Shown here one piece after another: positions 12,132 to 23,440 of a stretch of DNA of 64,000 nt. The stretch covers positions 19,287,950 through 19,351,949 of the forward strand of contig NC_051434.1 of assembly GCF_001649575.2 (NCBI RefSeq). Reading direction: 5' to 3'. A program made the position numbers and the translations under genes. Origin of the DNA: Kryptolebias marmoratus. Its lineage: Eukaryota; Chordata; Actinopteri; Cyprinodontiformes; Rivulidae. A model generated the notes under the pieces. That model had not been told where the DNA came from, ran no database searches, and saw only the letters and a program-made list of their open reading frames with translations. The stretch's first letter is position 1; each line of letters opens with the position of its first letter.

Positions 12132-12435
12132 CTTTGTTCTGTGCAGGTTGCGTGGAGCTGTTGTCTGTTTCCAGTCCACATTGGGAGAGAGGCAGGGTAA
12201 ACCTTGGACAGGTCACCAGTTCACCGCCAGACCACACAGAGAAAAACAACCTTTCATATTCTTCCTCATAACAAGAAAACACAAATACACATACATTTTC
12301 TAAGGCCAGTTTCACATTCATATCTAAGGCCAACTAAGAGTCACCAATTTACCTCACATGCATGCTTTTGTTATGTGGGAGGAAACCAGAGAACTCATGA
12401 AGGAACGGGGAGAACCTGCAAACTCCACACATTTC
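12132..12435. repeat. teleost interspersed repeat with a filler insertion
   Basis: Landmarks: accttggacaggtcaccag, gaccacacagaga, agtcaccaatttacct, acatgcatgc, tgggaggaaaccagagaa and gaacctgcaaactccac. This is the widespread fish repeat that ends in 'aactccacac'. Between the cacacagaga-type part and the cacattca-type part lies a segment containing the second copy of the 28-bp direct repeat (12268-12295). Confidence 0.65.
12268..12295. repeat. 28-bp direct repeat, copy 2
   Basis: It matches 11563-11590 exactly, 705 bp away, and lies inside an interspersed repeat where other copies of that repeat type would not be expected to have it. Confidence 0.8.
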
Positions 12436-12440
12436 CCAAG

Positions 12441-13824
12441 AATTGGTTCAAATGAATCCCTTCTTCTAAAATCATAACTATCAACTTTTCACTTGTCTTT
12501 CTTTATGGACGAAGCTTATGTTGTCTTGCTCTTTTACTATAGAACTAAAGGCATCATTACCCCAGCAGAAGGAACACCAAACTCATTTTGAGGTGACATG
12601 AATCATGATCAATGAATGAATACTTGGCCTGTTGGTAAATTGTTTTGTTGCTGTTAATTTTAGTTGTTACAAGTTCCAGTTGGCAAACCAATGGATGCTA
12701 CAGCACAGCCTTAACACAGTCAGTACCCACACAGAACCTAATCCAGCATTCTGTATTATCTCTACGTCTGCTCCCAATACTCTGTTTGCCTTACTTGGAT
12801 TTTAAAGGTCCAGAGCTCTGACCCAAATCTTGCACTTCTGTTTAATTTGCTAGTCAGCTCACACCTCAACTTTGATATTGTTATAATTTCAAGTCAACCT
12901 TGCTTCCTCGAAGACTTCAAACCCCTACACTGCTTTGTACTTCTGCTTGAGGTGTTTGATCTTCAATGCCCTCAGAAAGCTACTTCATTGAACATGCCAG
13001 AGTTTCATGTAGCAATGCAACAAATGCAACAAAGTTAAATCCTATCAGTGTCTTCTTTTTGCTGTATTCTTGAATCAATAACAGCTGCATTCACTATAAC
13101 ACAGAACAAGAGGGGAAGAAAAAGCTATTGCTTTTGCTTTTTTTTCCTTTCTCTCCTACTGCCAGTTTATTTTCTGTAGCAATTATATAGTTTGCTTATG
13201 AAAAATAGTAAGGGTCTTCCAACAGTTTATATGGTGTTTTTTCACTTGACAAAAAATACGACTTATTCTTGGGATTTTTTTTTCTTTTCTTTTCTTTTGC
13301 TTATTGCATTACTTCCAACAAGATTTCTGATGAAAATGTTAGAAATGTTTCACATTTGGTATTCTGATCTAAATTTTCAATCATTATTTCAGATAAAAGC
13401 TAAATCTTTGAAGTACTAATGAATTTCACATACTGTAATTATTATTTTTTTATTTCCTATAATTAGTCCAATCCAAATAATTATGGTATTGTTTTTGTTT
13501 TGGCTCAGGCAGCATCTCTTTTGTCTGATAAAAGTAGACATTTTTTTTGTTCCACTAATCCTAAATCACCCAAAACAATGCACAATGTTTTGTTATGTAA
13601 AGCTGAAAGAGGAATATCATGCTAGAGCCACTTCTGTCAAGCTGTGATGGTAGTATATTGATATCCTGAGTGAAGAACAGAGCATATTGCTCATGCACAC
13701 AGGTGTGAATTGGTCATTTAAAAAAATATGAAGCAGGTCAGGCCATTCTGACCACATGCAAAGGCTACAACTCCATCATGTCCACACAGTGCTGGCAGCG
13801 TTCCAAGTAAGTTATTGCAACACT
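12441..13824. other. nothing recognised
   Basis: AT-rich sequence with a (TTTTC)n-like run near 13278-13300. Short open frames look random. Confidence 0.4.
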
Positions 13825-13829
13825 CTTGG

Positions 13830-14402
13830 TGTCAGGATTCAGACTGTTTCACCCTTTCTCCCTCCCCTCTTTGTCCTACAGGTTTTCTTCCACCAGACCA
13901 AGGCTGATTGCTGCAGCTGCAGCACCTGGCTGTGACTGATCTGGGCTGACTGAGCTGAACCAATTTTCCTTGTTGGACAGTTAGCATTACTTCATTCTTA
14001 TGAGTACCCTGCCTTCTTCTTCTGAGCTTTGTTTCTGGACTATCCTACAGGTTGTCCTCTCTGTGAATCACCTCCTAAACAAAATAAGGAGAAGTCAGCT
14101 CAGCCTCTCTGCCCTCCTATTCAGTCTGCCTTCCTGTATGAGTTCCTGTTACACTTACCTCACCTGGACTCCAGGAACCATGCCTCCCACGTAAACCTGC
14201 CAGAAAAAGAAGTAAAAACACTTCCAATTATCAATGGATCTATTCTTGTCGAATTATCTGGAAAAAATACTAACCTCCACTCCGTTCCTTCCTGCAGATA
14301 TTGTGACGTTTCACTTCATGTTCCCTAAAAAAATATTTGTGTTTCCTGTGGGGTTTTTGGTCTCAGGCTTTCTGAACCCTGAGGTTAATGATCATTATAA
14401 CA
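13830..14402 (+). mobile_element. solo LTR, 573 bp, near-matching target duplications
   Basis: The element begins TGTCAGGATTC and ends ATTATAACA, giving the TG...CA ends of an LTR. It is flanked by cttgg (13825-13829) and tttgg (14403-14407), which differ at one base and would be a 5-bp target-site duplication. The interior is C/T-rich, unlike its surroundings. Open frames inside (for example 14029-14328) are not protein-like. The match between the flanks could be chance, hence moderate confidence. Confidence 0.5.
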
Positions 14403-14407
14403 TTTGG

Positions 14408-15555
14408 TGGTCTGGCTGCTATGTGCATTGCATCCTTCCACCACTAGAATACTTTTATCTGACTTATATGTAGTAAGTCAGGTTGAATAGGATGTTCAGA
14501 AGCAAAGAAACTGCTATTTATGGTACCTGCTCAGGATGGGAGAATCCATCAATTAAAGATTCGAGGCAATCTGCTGGTTTCCTCAAACGTTTCCAGCTGG
14601 CATTTTGTAATTTATTGAATCTGATTGTATTAGAATTGGACTGAAGAATAAAGCATCTTATAAACCACTTGATGCATTTTAATTAAGTTTATAGAGTAAC
14701 CATTAGCTGTACATGAATACCTTTTGGAGTTAACCTGATTTAGGATGACTAAATTTTGCATCCACCTTCCTTTACCTTTAAGTTGGTTCAGCCACAGTCA
14801 TGAGTTAAATAACAACCAACCATGTACATGAGATGTAAGGAAAGAGGTTGTTGTTTTAAAGCATTAAAACTGTGCTGCATCTCTTTGATTATGAACAGAG
14901 TAACATACATTGTGTGATATCACACTATTCAGGAGTGCAAAGATACCCACAAGTTCATAATAATTAAAATTTAAGTCGCTTCATGCTGCTTTTCCATAGA
15001 CATCAGCCTTGAGAACATGCAGGTGTGTGGGCCCTTATGAGCTCTTTTTGGGCTGAAAAGACATTCAGGCTAAAATTGGGCAGAGTTTAGCCTTAAAGTG
15101 ACTTTAAATATTGTTTGACATGTCAGATAGAGGTATGCAATTATCCAGGGTCGGTCAAAAAAAAATATTGATGCAGGTTTGATCTTGAGTTTTCTGATTT
15201 TGACATCCCTGCACATCCAGTTGAACTAACCAGTTACTCTCTGTCATAGGCACTTTCACAGTACAAGATTATGTGTAACATATCTGAGACATAGCACCAG
15301 TTGGTAACTATATTTGTATCTCACCAGTTTTTCACCTTCAATTTATAGTTTAATCAGGCAGCTAAGAAAATAAATAAATACTATATATTTTCTTAATAAT
15401 TTGGATGTATTTAGATTAGGACAAATCAGAGTGATGACTAGAACATACATTTACTACAGCACCACTTTGAAAAATTCATTGAGTAGTCTATGAGCTATAA
15501 AACTTTGCAACATTGTGTGGGTATTGATGTAGTATTTTTAAGTAGCTGGCTATTA
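14408..15555. other. nothing recognised
   Basis: AT-rich sequence without coding or repeat signals I can support. Confidence 0.4.
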
Positions 15556-15790
15556 GGCAGCCTTTGTGTGAGTTGCAGAAATGCGTCTGAATTTGACCAG
15601 TGGAAAGGAACAGAGCTGATGGAGCTGCAAGAGCACATTAGAGAGCATGGGTATTCTTAAATGTCTATTCAGAGAGGTGGAGCCATTTGAATAGCACTTG
15701 GGGTAATTATGGTTGGCAGCTCATCCTCCGCCAGCTTTGCAGCTGATTCTGTCTCCTTTTTTCAATTTCCTGGCTCGTTGCGGACGCCAG
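15556..15790. promoter_or_regulatory. candidate conserved non-coding block
   Basis: This is a repeat-free, balanced-composition block with closely packed words such as agccatttgaatagcac, ggtaattatgg and ctttgcagctgattctg. The basis is only the look of the sequence. No alignment was possible. Confidence 0.2.
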
Positions 15791-16047
15791 TAGAAATGTG
15801 GAGAGTACAGGGCCTGTAAAGCAATGCAGCAAAGCACATTATAATTAAAAGTGTTTGGAAATAGGAAGCAAGAATAGACACTACGACTCTGCTTTGCTCT
15901 CGGGGAGAAAATAAAACATTTAGATAATACCAGGTAAAGAGCTTTATTTTTTATAAGTTTAAAGCATATTGCTCTGTGTTTGTTTTTGTGTTGGAAAACA
16001 GTAGCTGAAAATTTATATGCACCTCCCAATGAGTTAATTAGGCCAGT

Positions 16048-16990
16048 ATCTCACTCAGTGGTGGAGCCAGACAATTTTCATAGGGGTGGCCAGACAGACC
16101 ATTGCTCACACAAGGGTGGCTCAGAAAATGACATTTTTTTCCTCTACATGGCAAGTCGCTGTGGATCTAATGTTTCTTGGTCATACCCTTATTTACTTAC
16201 ACAAGCAGTGACTACTATGTGCAATTACACCATGAATACCTGCATAATCTACATGTATTCCTAGACTACTTAAAAATAAATAATCTGAAACAGTGTGAAA
16301 TAGTCTTTTAACTGGTTAAAAATCTCACAAGACATCAACAATTTAGAACACAAAAATGTTGCACAAGATACTTTTACCAAACAAACTTACACATCTCTAT
16401 TCTCATGTTGATTCTCAAACTGATTTACCACTTTTATTTACGAATCCCATGCAAATCTCATGACAAAGTTATGAAAGTTGTATTCTTCTGTTTCTGGGAT
16501 TTAAAACAAACCAATTTACAAATTCATCCAAGTCAAGAGAGGGAGGTCTTTCAGACTTTGCACTTGAGTAGAGTAATAATAACAATAACAATGTAATTCC
16601 CATTTAGGTAATCAAAATCACTTCAGTCACAGGACAGGTGGAGGTGCTCACAAAAGACAATACTTCTTGAAGTAACAAAAACAGCTGCCATTTATTTTAA
16701 GATTTCTTAAGGAAGAATAAATGGCAGCTCACCCCTACAAACTCCTCACAAAAATATAGATAAGTCCCATCAGGCAGCCAATCCCTGTTCAGCTCATCTG
16801 AAGTTTTCGTGGCTGGGTTACCTGGACACTGATAAACACACATCAAATGGGAGCACACACAAACCACCTTACGACAGCAATCATAAAAATAGTTTCAAAA
16901 TGGTGGTTGGGGTGGCCGGCAGGGTGGCCGAGGATTAATGGTGGTTATGGCCATCATTGGTCTCCCCCTGGATCAGCCATTGATTTCGCT
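16048..16990. mobile_element. hAT-like non-autonomous element, 927 bp
   Basis: The element (16056-16982) starts CAGTGGTGGAGCCAGA. Its right end, read on the other strand, is CAATGGCTGATCCAGG, an imperfect inverted repeat. It is flanked by atctcact (16048-16055) and atttcgct (16983-16990), which agree at 6 of 8 positions, the length of a hAT duplication. Inside the ends there are further matching GGTGGCC words. No transposase was recognised. Confidence 0.6.
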
Positions 16991-17321
16991 GGACTGAGAC
17001 TGTTGGCAACCAGTTTGCAAACTAGCTTTGTGAGAGAGCCTCAAAATGTTTGTCAGGGTTTTCGGGCTCTTAGCTTGAGTCAAAGATGCATGCAATTTTG
17101 TCTCCTGAATTTTGAACATGTTCAGAAATTGTATGTTTTGATAAATTAATTTTGAAAATCAGGAGCCAGTATTGAAAAACACAAAACAAGTGCTTGATTG
17201 ATTTTCGTTTTAAAATACAATAATTCAATTGAAAGATAACCCGGTTTACTTCATGCGATCGGAAATGAATAAAAAAAAAACAACTTTAAAAAATTGTTTG
17301 ATTTTCTTTTTAAAATTAGAG
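16991..17321. other. AT-rich spacer
   Basis: No feature recognised between the hAT-like element and the inverted repeat. Confidence 0.4.
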
Positions 17322-17670
17322 TAATAAAAATACTGGCAGAAACAAATGAATGACTTTTTTAAAAATATTTTGATACCAGAAGTCATCAGCAAGGCAGGAG
17401 CTCAACAAAATTCCATTACCAAAATAAAATAACCCTGTCAGTGTTGGAGGAACGTAAGCTTTAAGCTCTGTTCAGAAACATTCACAGGCTGTGATGAATT
17501 AACATGGAGCAAATACATTATTTTACCAAATCCATAAAGGAGTCTGACATGAAGTTAGCTTCCAATTCCCAGTTTTGGGTTCAGCAGTTTGGTAAAGAAC
17601 TACTTCAAAGACATTTTGGCATTTGGACCACTTTAGTTGAGCTCTGGTTCAAAACCTAAAAACTTTTTCT
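17322..17670 (+). repeat. large inverted repeat, left arm
   Basis: Aligned by eye to the reverse complement of 17905-18255. Matching blocks in order: taataaaaatac; ttttgataccagaagtcatcagca; ccattaccaaaa; ctgttcagaaacatt; gctgtgat; aacatg; attttacca; tgacatgaagttagc; ttcccagttt; gcagtttggtaaa; ggcatttg; and gagctctggttcaaaacc. Gaps of roughly 40-60 bp separate some blocks. It may be a long-terminal-repeat foldback transposon or an old inverted duplication. Confidence 0.75.
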
Positions 17671-17904
17671 TGTCAAGTCTGGTGTGAATTAACCTACACT
17701 GAAAAGAGGTGCATGAACAACAATTTGTGATTACTGAAATCTATATTTTTAAAAGTAAACAAAAAAAAGAAAGTATTACTACTTTTTGGGGATCTAGAGC
17801 GCCTTAAGTTTTGTTCTAAAACCACAAAAATGATCAATGTGTATTTAGTAAAAAAGCATTAAAACTTTTTCACTTTTACAAACACAATTTAGACTAGCTC
17901 AAAG

Positions 17905-18255
17905 CATTTAGATTTTGAGCCAGAGTTGAGCTAAAATAAAGCAAATGCCCCAAAGTATGTGTAGCCTTTTACCAAACTGCCAAACTTGAAACTGGGAAAG
18001 AGGCTAACTTCAGGTCATCCTATGGTGTGACCAAGTTTTTCTTCAGTAATGTCGTCTCTCCTGAGACAGATTATTTTATTGTACTGGTAAAATCGTGTTT
18101 GTTACATGTTTATTAATCACAGTCATTGTATGTCTCAGAACAGTTTTTTTTTTTGGCCTTTTGGTAATGATGAATCTTTGTTTCCCTGCTGATGATTTCC
18201 GGTGTCAAAATATGAACAAAAAAGATAGTTCTTCTTTTCTGTTTACAAGTAATTT
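17905..18255 (-). repeat. large inverted repeat, right arm
   Basis: Reverse-complement partner of 17322-17670, separated from it by about 235 bp of loop. It ends about 105 bp before the exon-like segment at 18361. Identity in the matched blocks looks to be about 75-85 percent by eye, so the arms are old. Confidence 0.75.
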
Positions 18256-18360
18256 TATTATTTTATTTTTTTAAATATGAGAATAGAATAAAGCTATTTT
18301 TAAATGCCCACTTCAATTTTTGACCAAAAATCAAATAACCACTAAATTTTTGTTTTTCAG

Positions 18361-18417
18361 CGCTGGTTACCAGAACATGGACAAACCCAACTCCTACTGT
18401 TTACGAGGAGAGCTGCA
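18361..18417 (+). CDS. candidate internal exon, 57 bp, unrecognised
   Basis: The segment is preceded by a pyrimidine-rich tract and acceptor (ttttgtttttcag, ending at 18360) and followed by a good donor, GTAAGC, at 18418. The length, 57 bp, keeps phase. In the second frame it reads AGYQNMDKPNSYCLRGEL, which looks protein-like, but all three frames are open, so coding evidence is weak. I do not recognise the peptide. If real it would be one short exon of a large plus-strand gene whose other exons lie outside the window. It may equally be a chance pairing of splice-like signals. Confidence 0.25.
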
Positions 18418-18419
18418 GT

Positions 18420-19560
18420 AAGCGCTCAACATCTAAAGCAAAGTTATAAAAGGAATTTGCTTGTGACATTAGTCTGGTTTAAGGCTCTGTCAAAGCTTGA
18501 CCCTAGAGTTGGTTTTTAAGTTTTGCCGAATGGTCATTGCTGAGCTTCACTGCACAATGAAAAGACTCCCTTTGCAAGAAATATGTGAGGATGAATATTA
18601 GGTTACAAGCATGAGAAGCAGTTTTAGTTAGGACAATGACTTGCATACTTTTAATTTGAAATATTTGAAATATTGCAAGTCTTTTTTTGCAGAACTCCTA
18701 AAGTCTTTTTTCAACTTGATGCAAAAATCTGTATCCTTTTTTATATATATTTTAAGGAGCCATAAATTCATTTTTGTTTAAAACAGTTTAGAACCCCCAC
18801 CTACACACCCATACACTGACTCCAATTCTCCTCATACAGGACTTTCTGATATGGCAGGTTTACTCTGAACTTTTTACAATCTTCCCTTGCCATTTTATTT
18901 AGATTTGCCCACGACACTCAATTTATAATACGCCTCATTTAAAAGTCATTACTGGTCTTGTCTACATGATTAGATCTGTGCAGCTTTGATTTAGTGGATG
19001 ATTTCTCTCAGAGTGGGAGCGGAGATTGTGCGAGGAGGGCTTGCACGTGTGTTGCAGATCTCTGTTTGCAGCGGGGAGACAACTACTTGTACGTAACGTT
19101 CTTCTGTCTGAATCACGCCAGTGATTTCCACGCAGGAACACCTCAGTATTCAAGCATGCACTTAAGCAAATGTTGCAAAAGGCTAAACAGGTTGACACGT
19201 AGAGCAAAAAAGTTTTCAGACTGTAAAAACATGCAATGAACTGTGTCAAGAGGAAAGAAGCAATCATGGTTAAAAGATGCCTTTTTTGACACTGATTTAC
19301 AGGAATGGTAATCTTCAAAGAGGTGAAATGTAAAAAAAAAACTCTTGGAGAAAGAAATTGAAGTTACTGTCCAGGCAGAGTGGAATGGTGAGATTTCAAA
19401 TTGTTCAAACCTGAACGTGCTATAATATAACCTGATCATCCCTAGAAAGGGTCCACTCATCCATTTCTAACAAGCAAAGCCTCTAACTTTCTGTCACTTT
19501 TAAATTGCTTATAAGTAGTTAATGGCAACCAATTTGAAATAGGGATTCTGACCTGATTTT
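18420..19560. other. nothing recognised
   Basis: Overlapping short frames on both strands at 18962-19460 show no family resemblance. Confidence 0.4.
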
Positions 19561-19564
19561 GCTA

Positions 19565-20110
19565 ATTGGTTGGTTGGTTGTTTATTTATTTCAAAAGGGA
19601 CAATGCACATTACAGAAGATGCCAGAGTCGGCCCTGAAGACTAGTTTTCATCTGTAGTCCCTCAGGGTACCATCAAAATCAATATAATACATATAAGTTA
19701 ACAAGAATCATCCATCCAAAAGTTTTGATAAAAAAAAAACATATCGGGTAGCATTCACTAAAATATATAAAAGCTATATGGCACAACAACAGCAATGCAT
19801 TACAATACAAACATACATTAAAAAATGGAAAAGTGAATATAAAAACCCCACAATCACTGGCTACACAATTGATTTTAAGTCTAATTTAAAAGACCCATGT
19901 GTTCTTATGCTTTCTGGTACTTTATTCCAATCATGAGAAGCCTTCACTGAAACTGAATTCTGACCAAATGTGCTATGTCCAAGAGGTACAGCAAGGTCCC
20001 CTCTCACAGTAGCTCTAGTGGTCCTTACAGACAACGATGTGACAAGTGCTTCAAGTGGAGGAGGTGCAAGAACATGCAAAAGACATTTGCAAGTATGGTC
20101 AAATTAGTGT
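19565..20110 (-). mobile_element. LINE 3' end with C-terminal coding remnant
   Basis: Read on the minus strand, a coding remnant (about 20079-19861) is followed by a 3' untranslated region and an aataaataaacaacc-type tail at the low-coordinate end. The tail phrase 'atgtgcattgtccc' is typical of fish LINE ends. A poly-T run at 20109-20126 lies beside the coding end. Confidence 0.65.
19861..20079 (-). pseudogene. LINE ORF2 C-terminus
   Basis: About 70 residues are open. The string GHSTFGQNSVSVKASHDWN followed by KVPESIR and FKLDLK matches the 'FG.S.FSV.A...WN.LP..IR....F...LK' pattern found at the end of many L2/CR1-like LINE proteins. No reverse transcriptase domain is attached, so this is a 5'-truncated insertion. 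Confidence 0.65.
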
Positions 20111-20329
20111 TTTTTTTTTTTTTTTTAAATTATGACTTTTAGTGTTGCATAGATTAAAAGATTTACATAGGGTTCAGCAGTTTACTTTAGGTACTGGGAC
20201 AGTCATATTTTTGAAGTTCCTGTTTTAGTCTGTATTTCATCTGATTTTTGTTCAAGCTCGTCCTGAAGAACAACACCTGCTAATTTATGTCGGGGTTTTT
20301 TCCATACATTTTTTTTACCTGCTTCTCTT

Positions 20330-20600
20330 TCCAGGTCACAGGGATCTAGTGTCTATCTCCAGTAGTCAGTGTGTGAAAGGCGGCGGACACCCTGGACCGG
20401 TCACAAGTCCATCACAGGGGCACATAGAGACAAATGAGACAAACATTCACGCTCTCACTCACACCTAGAGACAATTTAGAGGTGCCAATGAAGCTAACAT
20501 GCATGTTTTTTGGGCATTTTTTTGTTTTGCTTTTTGGGCTGCCCTAGAGTAAAAACCAGAACATACTAACTCCACCCAGAGAGGCAGGGAGACCACAATT
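20330..20600 (-). repeat. teleost LINE/SINE-tail interspersed repeat
   Basis: On the minus strand it reads ccctgtgatggacttgtgacc, then a gtccagggtgtccgccgcc-like block. This is the same family as 42695-42830 and 62845-62960. Beyond it lie cacctagagacaatttagag, acatgcatg and an aactccaccca-type end, as in the repeat at 12132-12435. Confidence 0.6.
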
Positions 20601-20679
20601 CCAATATGATTTAAAGAAAAACTATAGATGACCAAGAATTTTTACATACATTATGCTCAGACAGACAGACAGATATACA

Positions 20680-20680
20680 G

Positions 20681-20711
<31 letters not shown>

Positions 20712-20756
20712 TCTTTCTTGAGCACCCATTACACACACACATGCACACACACAAAC
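20680..20756. repeat. (TA)n and (CA)n microsatellites
   Basis: A (TA)n run covers about 20683-20710 and a (CA)n-like run covers about 20730-20752. An (AGAC)n stretch precedes them at about 20657-20671. Confidence 0.85.
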
Positions 20757-21094
20757 AAAACAAATTAAAAATAATTCAAGAAGTACAGAAAGTGAATCAA
20801 TGTGAGACAAAAAAATAAAAAAATTTGAAATCTGTGTAAATGCTTTTCTTGAATCAGAACATGTACTTGAAAGAATGACATACAATAACACAGGAAGTGC
20901 TGACTTTTGCACAAGAAAGTTAAAAAAAATCAAGTTTATTTGAAATGTCACTTTTGTGTGCATTCTTGCTTCATTTACTTTATGAAATATCTTTGGCGAA
21001 TTAAAGTAAAAAGGGCAACTTTCACAGTTTGTTGAGATGAAAAAGTGCTTTTTGTTCCAAACTCTGCACAGAAAACAAACAATTACATTCTTGA

Positions 21095-21525
21095 CTGCCT
21101 TTATTCACTCCATGATTGAGCAATACAGGCAGACAGGAGCAGGCAGATTAATTAACTAGTGCCTTTATTCTTAAAGCATTGTCACATTGATGGATGGCTG
21201 ATTAAAGTCAGTGAGATGGCTATCAGTACACAAAAGGATACCAGTGAGAATAACAACAACACAAGATTTCAAAAGACAAAACAGCCTCTTACTTAAAGAA
21301 AAATTAAGCACAGAAAGGAAATTCAAAAAACATATATATATATTCAGGTGTACTGTAGGTGATCAAGAGAGTTCTTTGATAATTGACACCGCTGCACATG
21401 AAGAAGAAAAACAAGTAATTGGGGATAGAGGAGGTGGCTGTAAGTGCAACTTATCAAGCCAGCAGCAGCTCAAATTACCTGGCTTGTGCGTTTTTGATGA
21501 GGTTTCTCATTAGGGGTCTATACAG
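21095..21525. promoter_or_regulatory. candidate conserved non-coding block
   Basis: The words attaattaactagtgcc, ggatggctgattaaagtc and ccagcagcagctcaaattacc and the lack of repeats suggest conservation. This is an impression only. The 100-codon frame at 21211-21513 has no recognisable domain. Confidence 0.2.
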
Positions 21526-21654
21526 CCCAGACTTTGGAAATATCACAGAATTAATTAAAATGATAGGAATGGAGAAAGTGGGCTACGAATAACAGGATAG
21601 GAGAGGGCCTGCATAATCATCGTACTGATCAGAACACTATTGTCTGTGTCTGAA

Positions 21655-21870
21655 TGTGCCTGCTCACGGTGGCCAGTGCTTCTTCTCTGTTTATCTAGAA
21701 TCCTGGGCTAGTAGCTTGTTTCCAACGTGCCACTGCTGATAGAGCATTCAGCCTCCATTTACCATGAAGAGGCTCAAAGGCTTCATTTATGCTCCTTTTT
21801 GAGCAGGTGCTGGGCTGCCATCGCAGCCAGTTTTTAGCTGGTTTGACTTTAAAACTCTCTGAGACTTTCT
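21655..21870. promoter_or_regulatory. candidate conserved non-coding block
   Basis: A higher-complexity, repeat-free block (tgctgatagagcattcagcc, tttaccatgaagaggctc). No homology test was possible. Confidence 0.15.
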
Positions 21871-21984
21871 TGGGTTTTCTATCTCCACAGGCACAACATC
21901 AACAAGACATTAAGTTGTGTTAGTTGCTTTAGCCAAAATACTGTTTGAACCTCCCTCTGGTGTATTCTGAATTTTCGAAGAAAC

Positions 21985-22204
21985 CATGGAGCAGGGAGAT
22001 CTACAGTCATCATTTTTCTAGCAATCTACATTAGAAAAATATTCAAAACACAGTCGGATTTTAGGGAGACAGGTGAAAAACCCAGCCCTCTTTAGAGCTC
22101 TGTTGAAGCATCATTCAAAGTTGAAATGATCAAGGACAGTTGGACTTTGCATGACCAAACAGACGTATTGACATCTGTAACAGTTTTTACACAATCACAA
22201 TTTT
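21985..22204 (+). repeat. dispersed repeat family A, copy 3, 5' part
   Basis: The landmarks aaaaacccagccctc and gttggactttgcatgac match the 45880 and 1915 copies. The copy is broken at about 22205 and resumes at about 22811. Confidence 0.55.
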
Positions 22205-22810
22205 AAGTTTTATTTATTTTTTGCTCCTACTGCTCATTGTCATCATGATGTTGCATCACTGGCCTGGGGGCGCTCCTGTGAGGGTAGTCTGGCATCCACC
22301 AGTCGCATTAGCACTGTTTTCATCATCATTGTTTTTCTTGCTCAGAACATGTCTACGCCCAGGATAATTTCTATGTTGGTTCTTATTTTACGAGGTCTTT
22401 TGATATCAAACAATGCCTTTTTCTGCAATGTACAGTTCTTCAGCCTGTATATATACGCTGCATATTTAACATGCTGTTGATGGCAGAAGTTGCGGATGAA
22501 TAAAGTGTTTGTTATTTCACCAAACGTTTGTTGGAGATTTTATCTCTCCAGTCCAACTCACCATCCATCTCTTTCTACTTTTTCTTGTCACTGGGTGCAT
22601 TTACGGGTTCATCCTCACCTTTTACAATTTTTCTCAAAAAATCATGCCGTATGACCTTGATCGTGCTGAGTTCTCTCTCCGTTAATGACCACGCCTGAAT
22701 GCTGTATATAATTCCTGATGATGCACACATGTCGTCAGGAATCCAACCCGAGTCGAAAGTATCATTTGTCAGTCGGTTAGAACATGCTTAAGCTCATTCC
22801 ATTTTTGGTA
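22205..22810. mobile_element. unidentified insertion within family A copy 3
   Basis: This roughly 600-bp segment separates two parts of a family A copy and is not seen in the others. It holds an AATAAA (about 22500), a tatataatt word (about 22705) and a short hairpin at 22714-22740. No clean terminal repeats or target duplications were found, so its class is open (an LTR is possible). Confidence 0.35.
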
Positions 22811-23440
22811 AGCAGCTCTATCCCTTGCATATAGGAAATGAAAAGTTTTTATTTGTGCTATAGAGCTAACAGTTTTCTCTCAAACTCCCCCTGAGTGCAG
22901 AGCATGCACAACCAAACTCATAAACTCCCATTGTATCTGAGCTCATTTTTGTCTTTAAAACTGGAAGAGATTCGTTTTTTTTACCTTGTCATATCTCCTA
23001 CATAAAACCCTGTAGACAAAAAAATCTGAAAGATGTAACAGTGACTGCTTTAGGGTTAAGTCTGCATTTCTGTATGCCCTTATCATTAAGAATGCTGACA
23101 AAGAGTGACAGTCACATGTGTGGCTACCATGGTGACTCTAATGAGCTACTGGTAGCAGCTTTAATGTTTCTTATTATTATTTCCTATTATTAATATTCTT
23201 TTTTACACTTTGTATACAGTTTATCCATCCAAATGTTGGCATTTCGTCAGATTAGATTATTTAAAAGATAAATCTGAAGTTACTGTTGGGCTTTAGAGAC
23301 AAAGGCGTTGGAATAGGGCTGCATTAGTGCCCTTCAAAATTTCTTCAGATATCTTCTAAGTTTTAAATGTTGACCAGTATTTTTCAATTGTCATGCAAAC
23401 ACGATGTATACATACTATTCTGTGCACAATTTATGGTGAT
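22811..23440 (+). repeat. dispersed repeat family A, copy 3, 3' part
   Basis: Landmarks in order: tctctcaaactcc, ctcccattgtatctgagctc, ctcctacataaaaccctgtag, a cattaagaatgctgacaaag block that is the empty site for the MITE at 8050, gctaccatggtgac and ggtagcagctttaatg. Confidence 0.65.

Noticed and set aside
22714..22762. Possible hammerhead ribozyme (ctgatga ... gtcgaaag)
   Set aside because: The segment after ctgatga does not pair with the bases before gaaa, so stem II cannot form. The visible hairpin pairs cctgatga with tcgtcagg instead.
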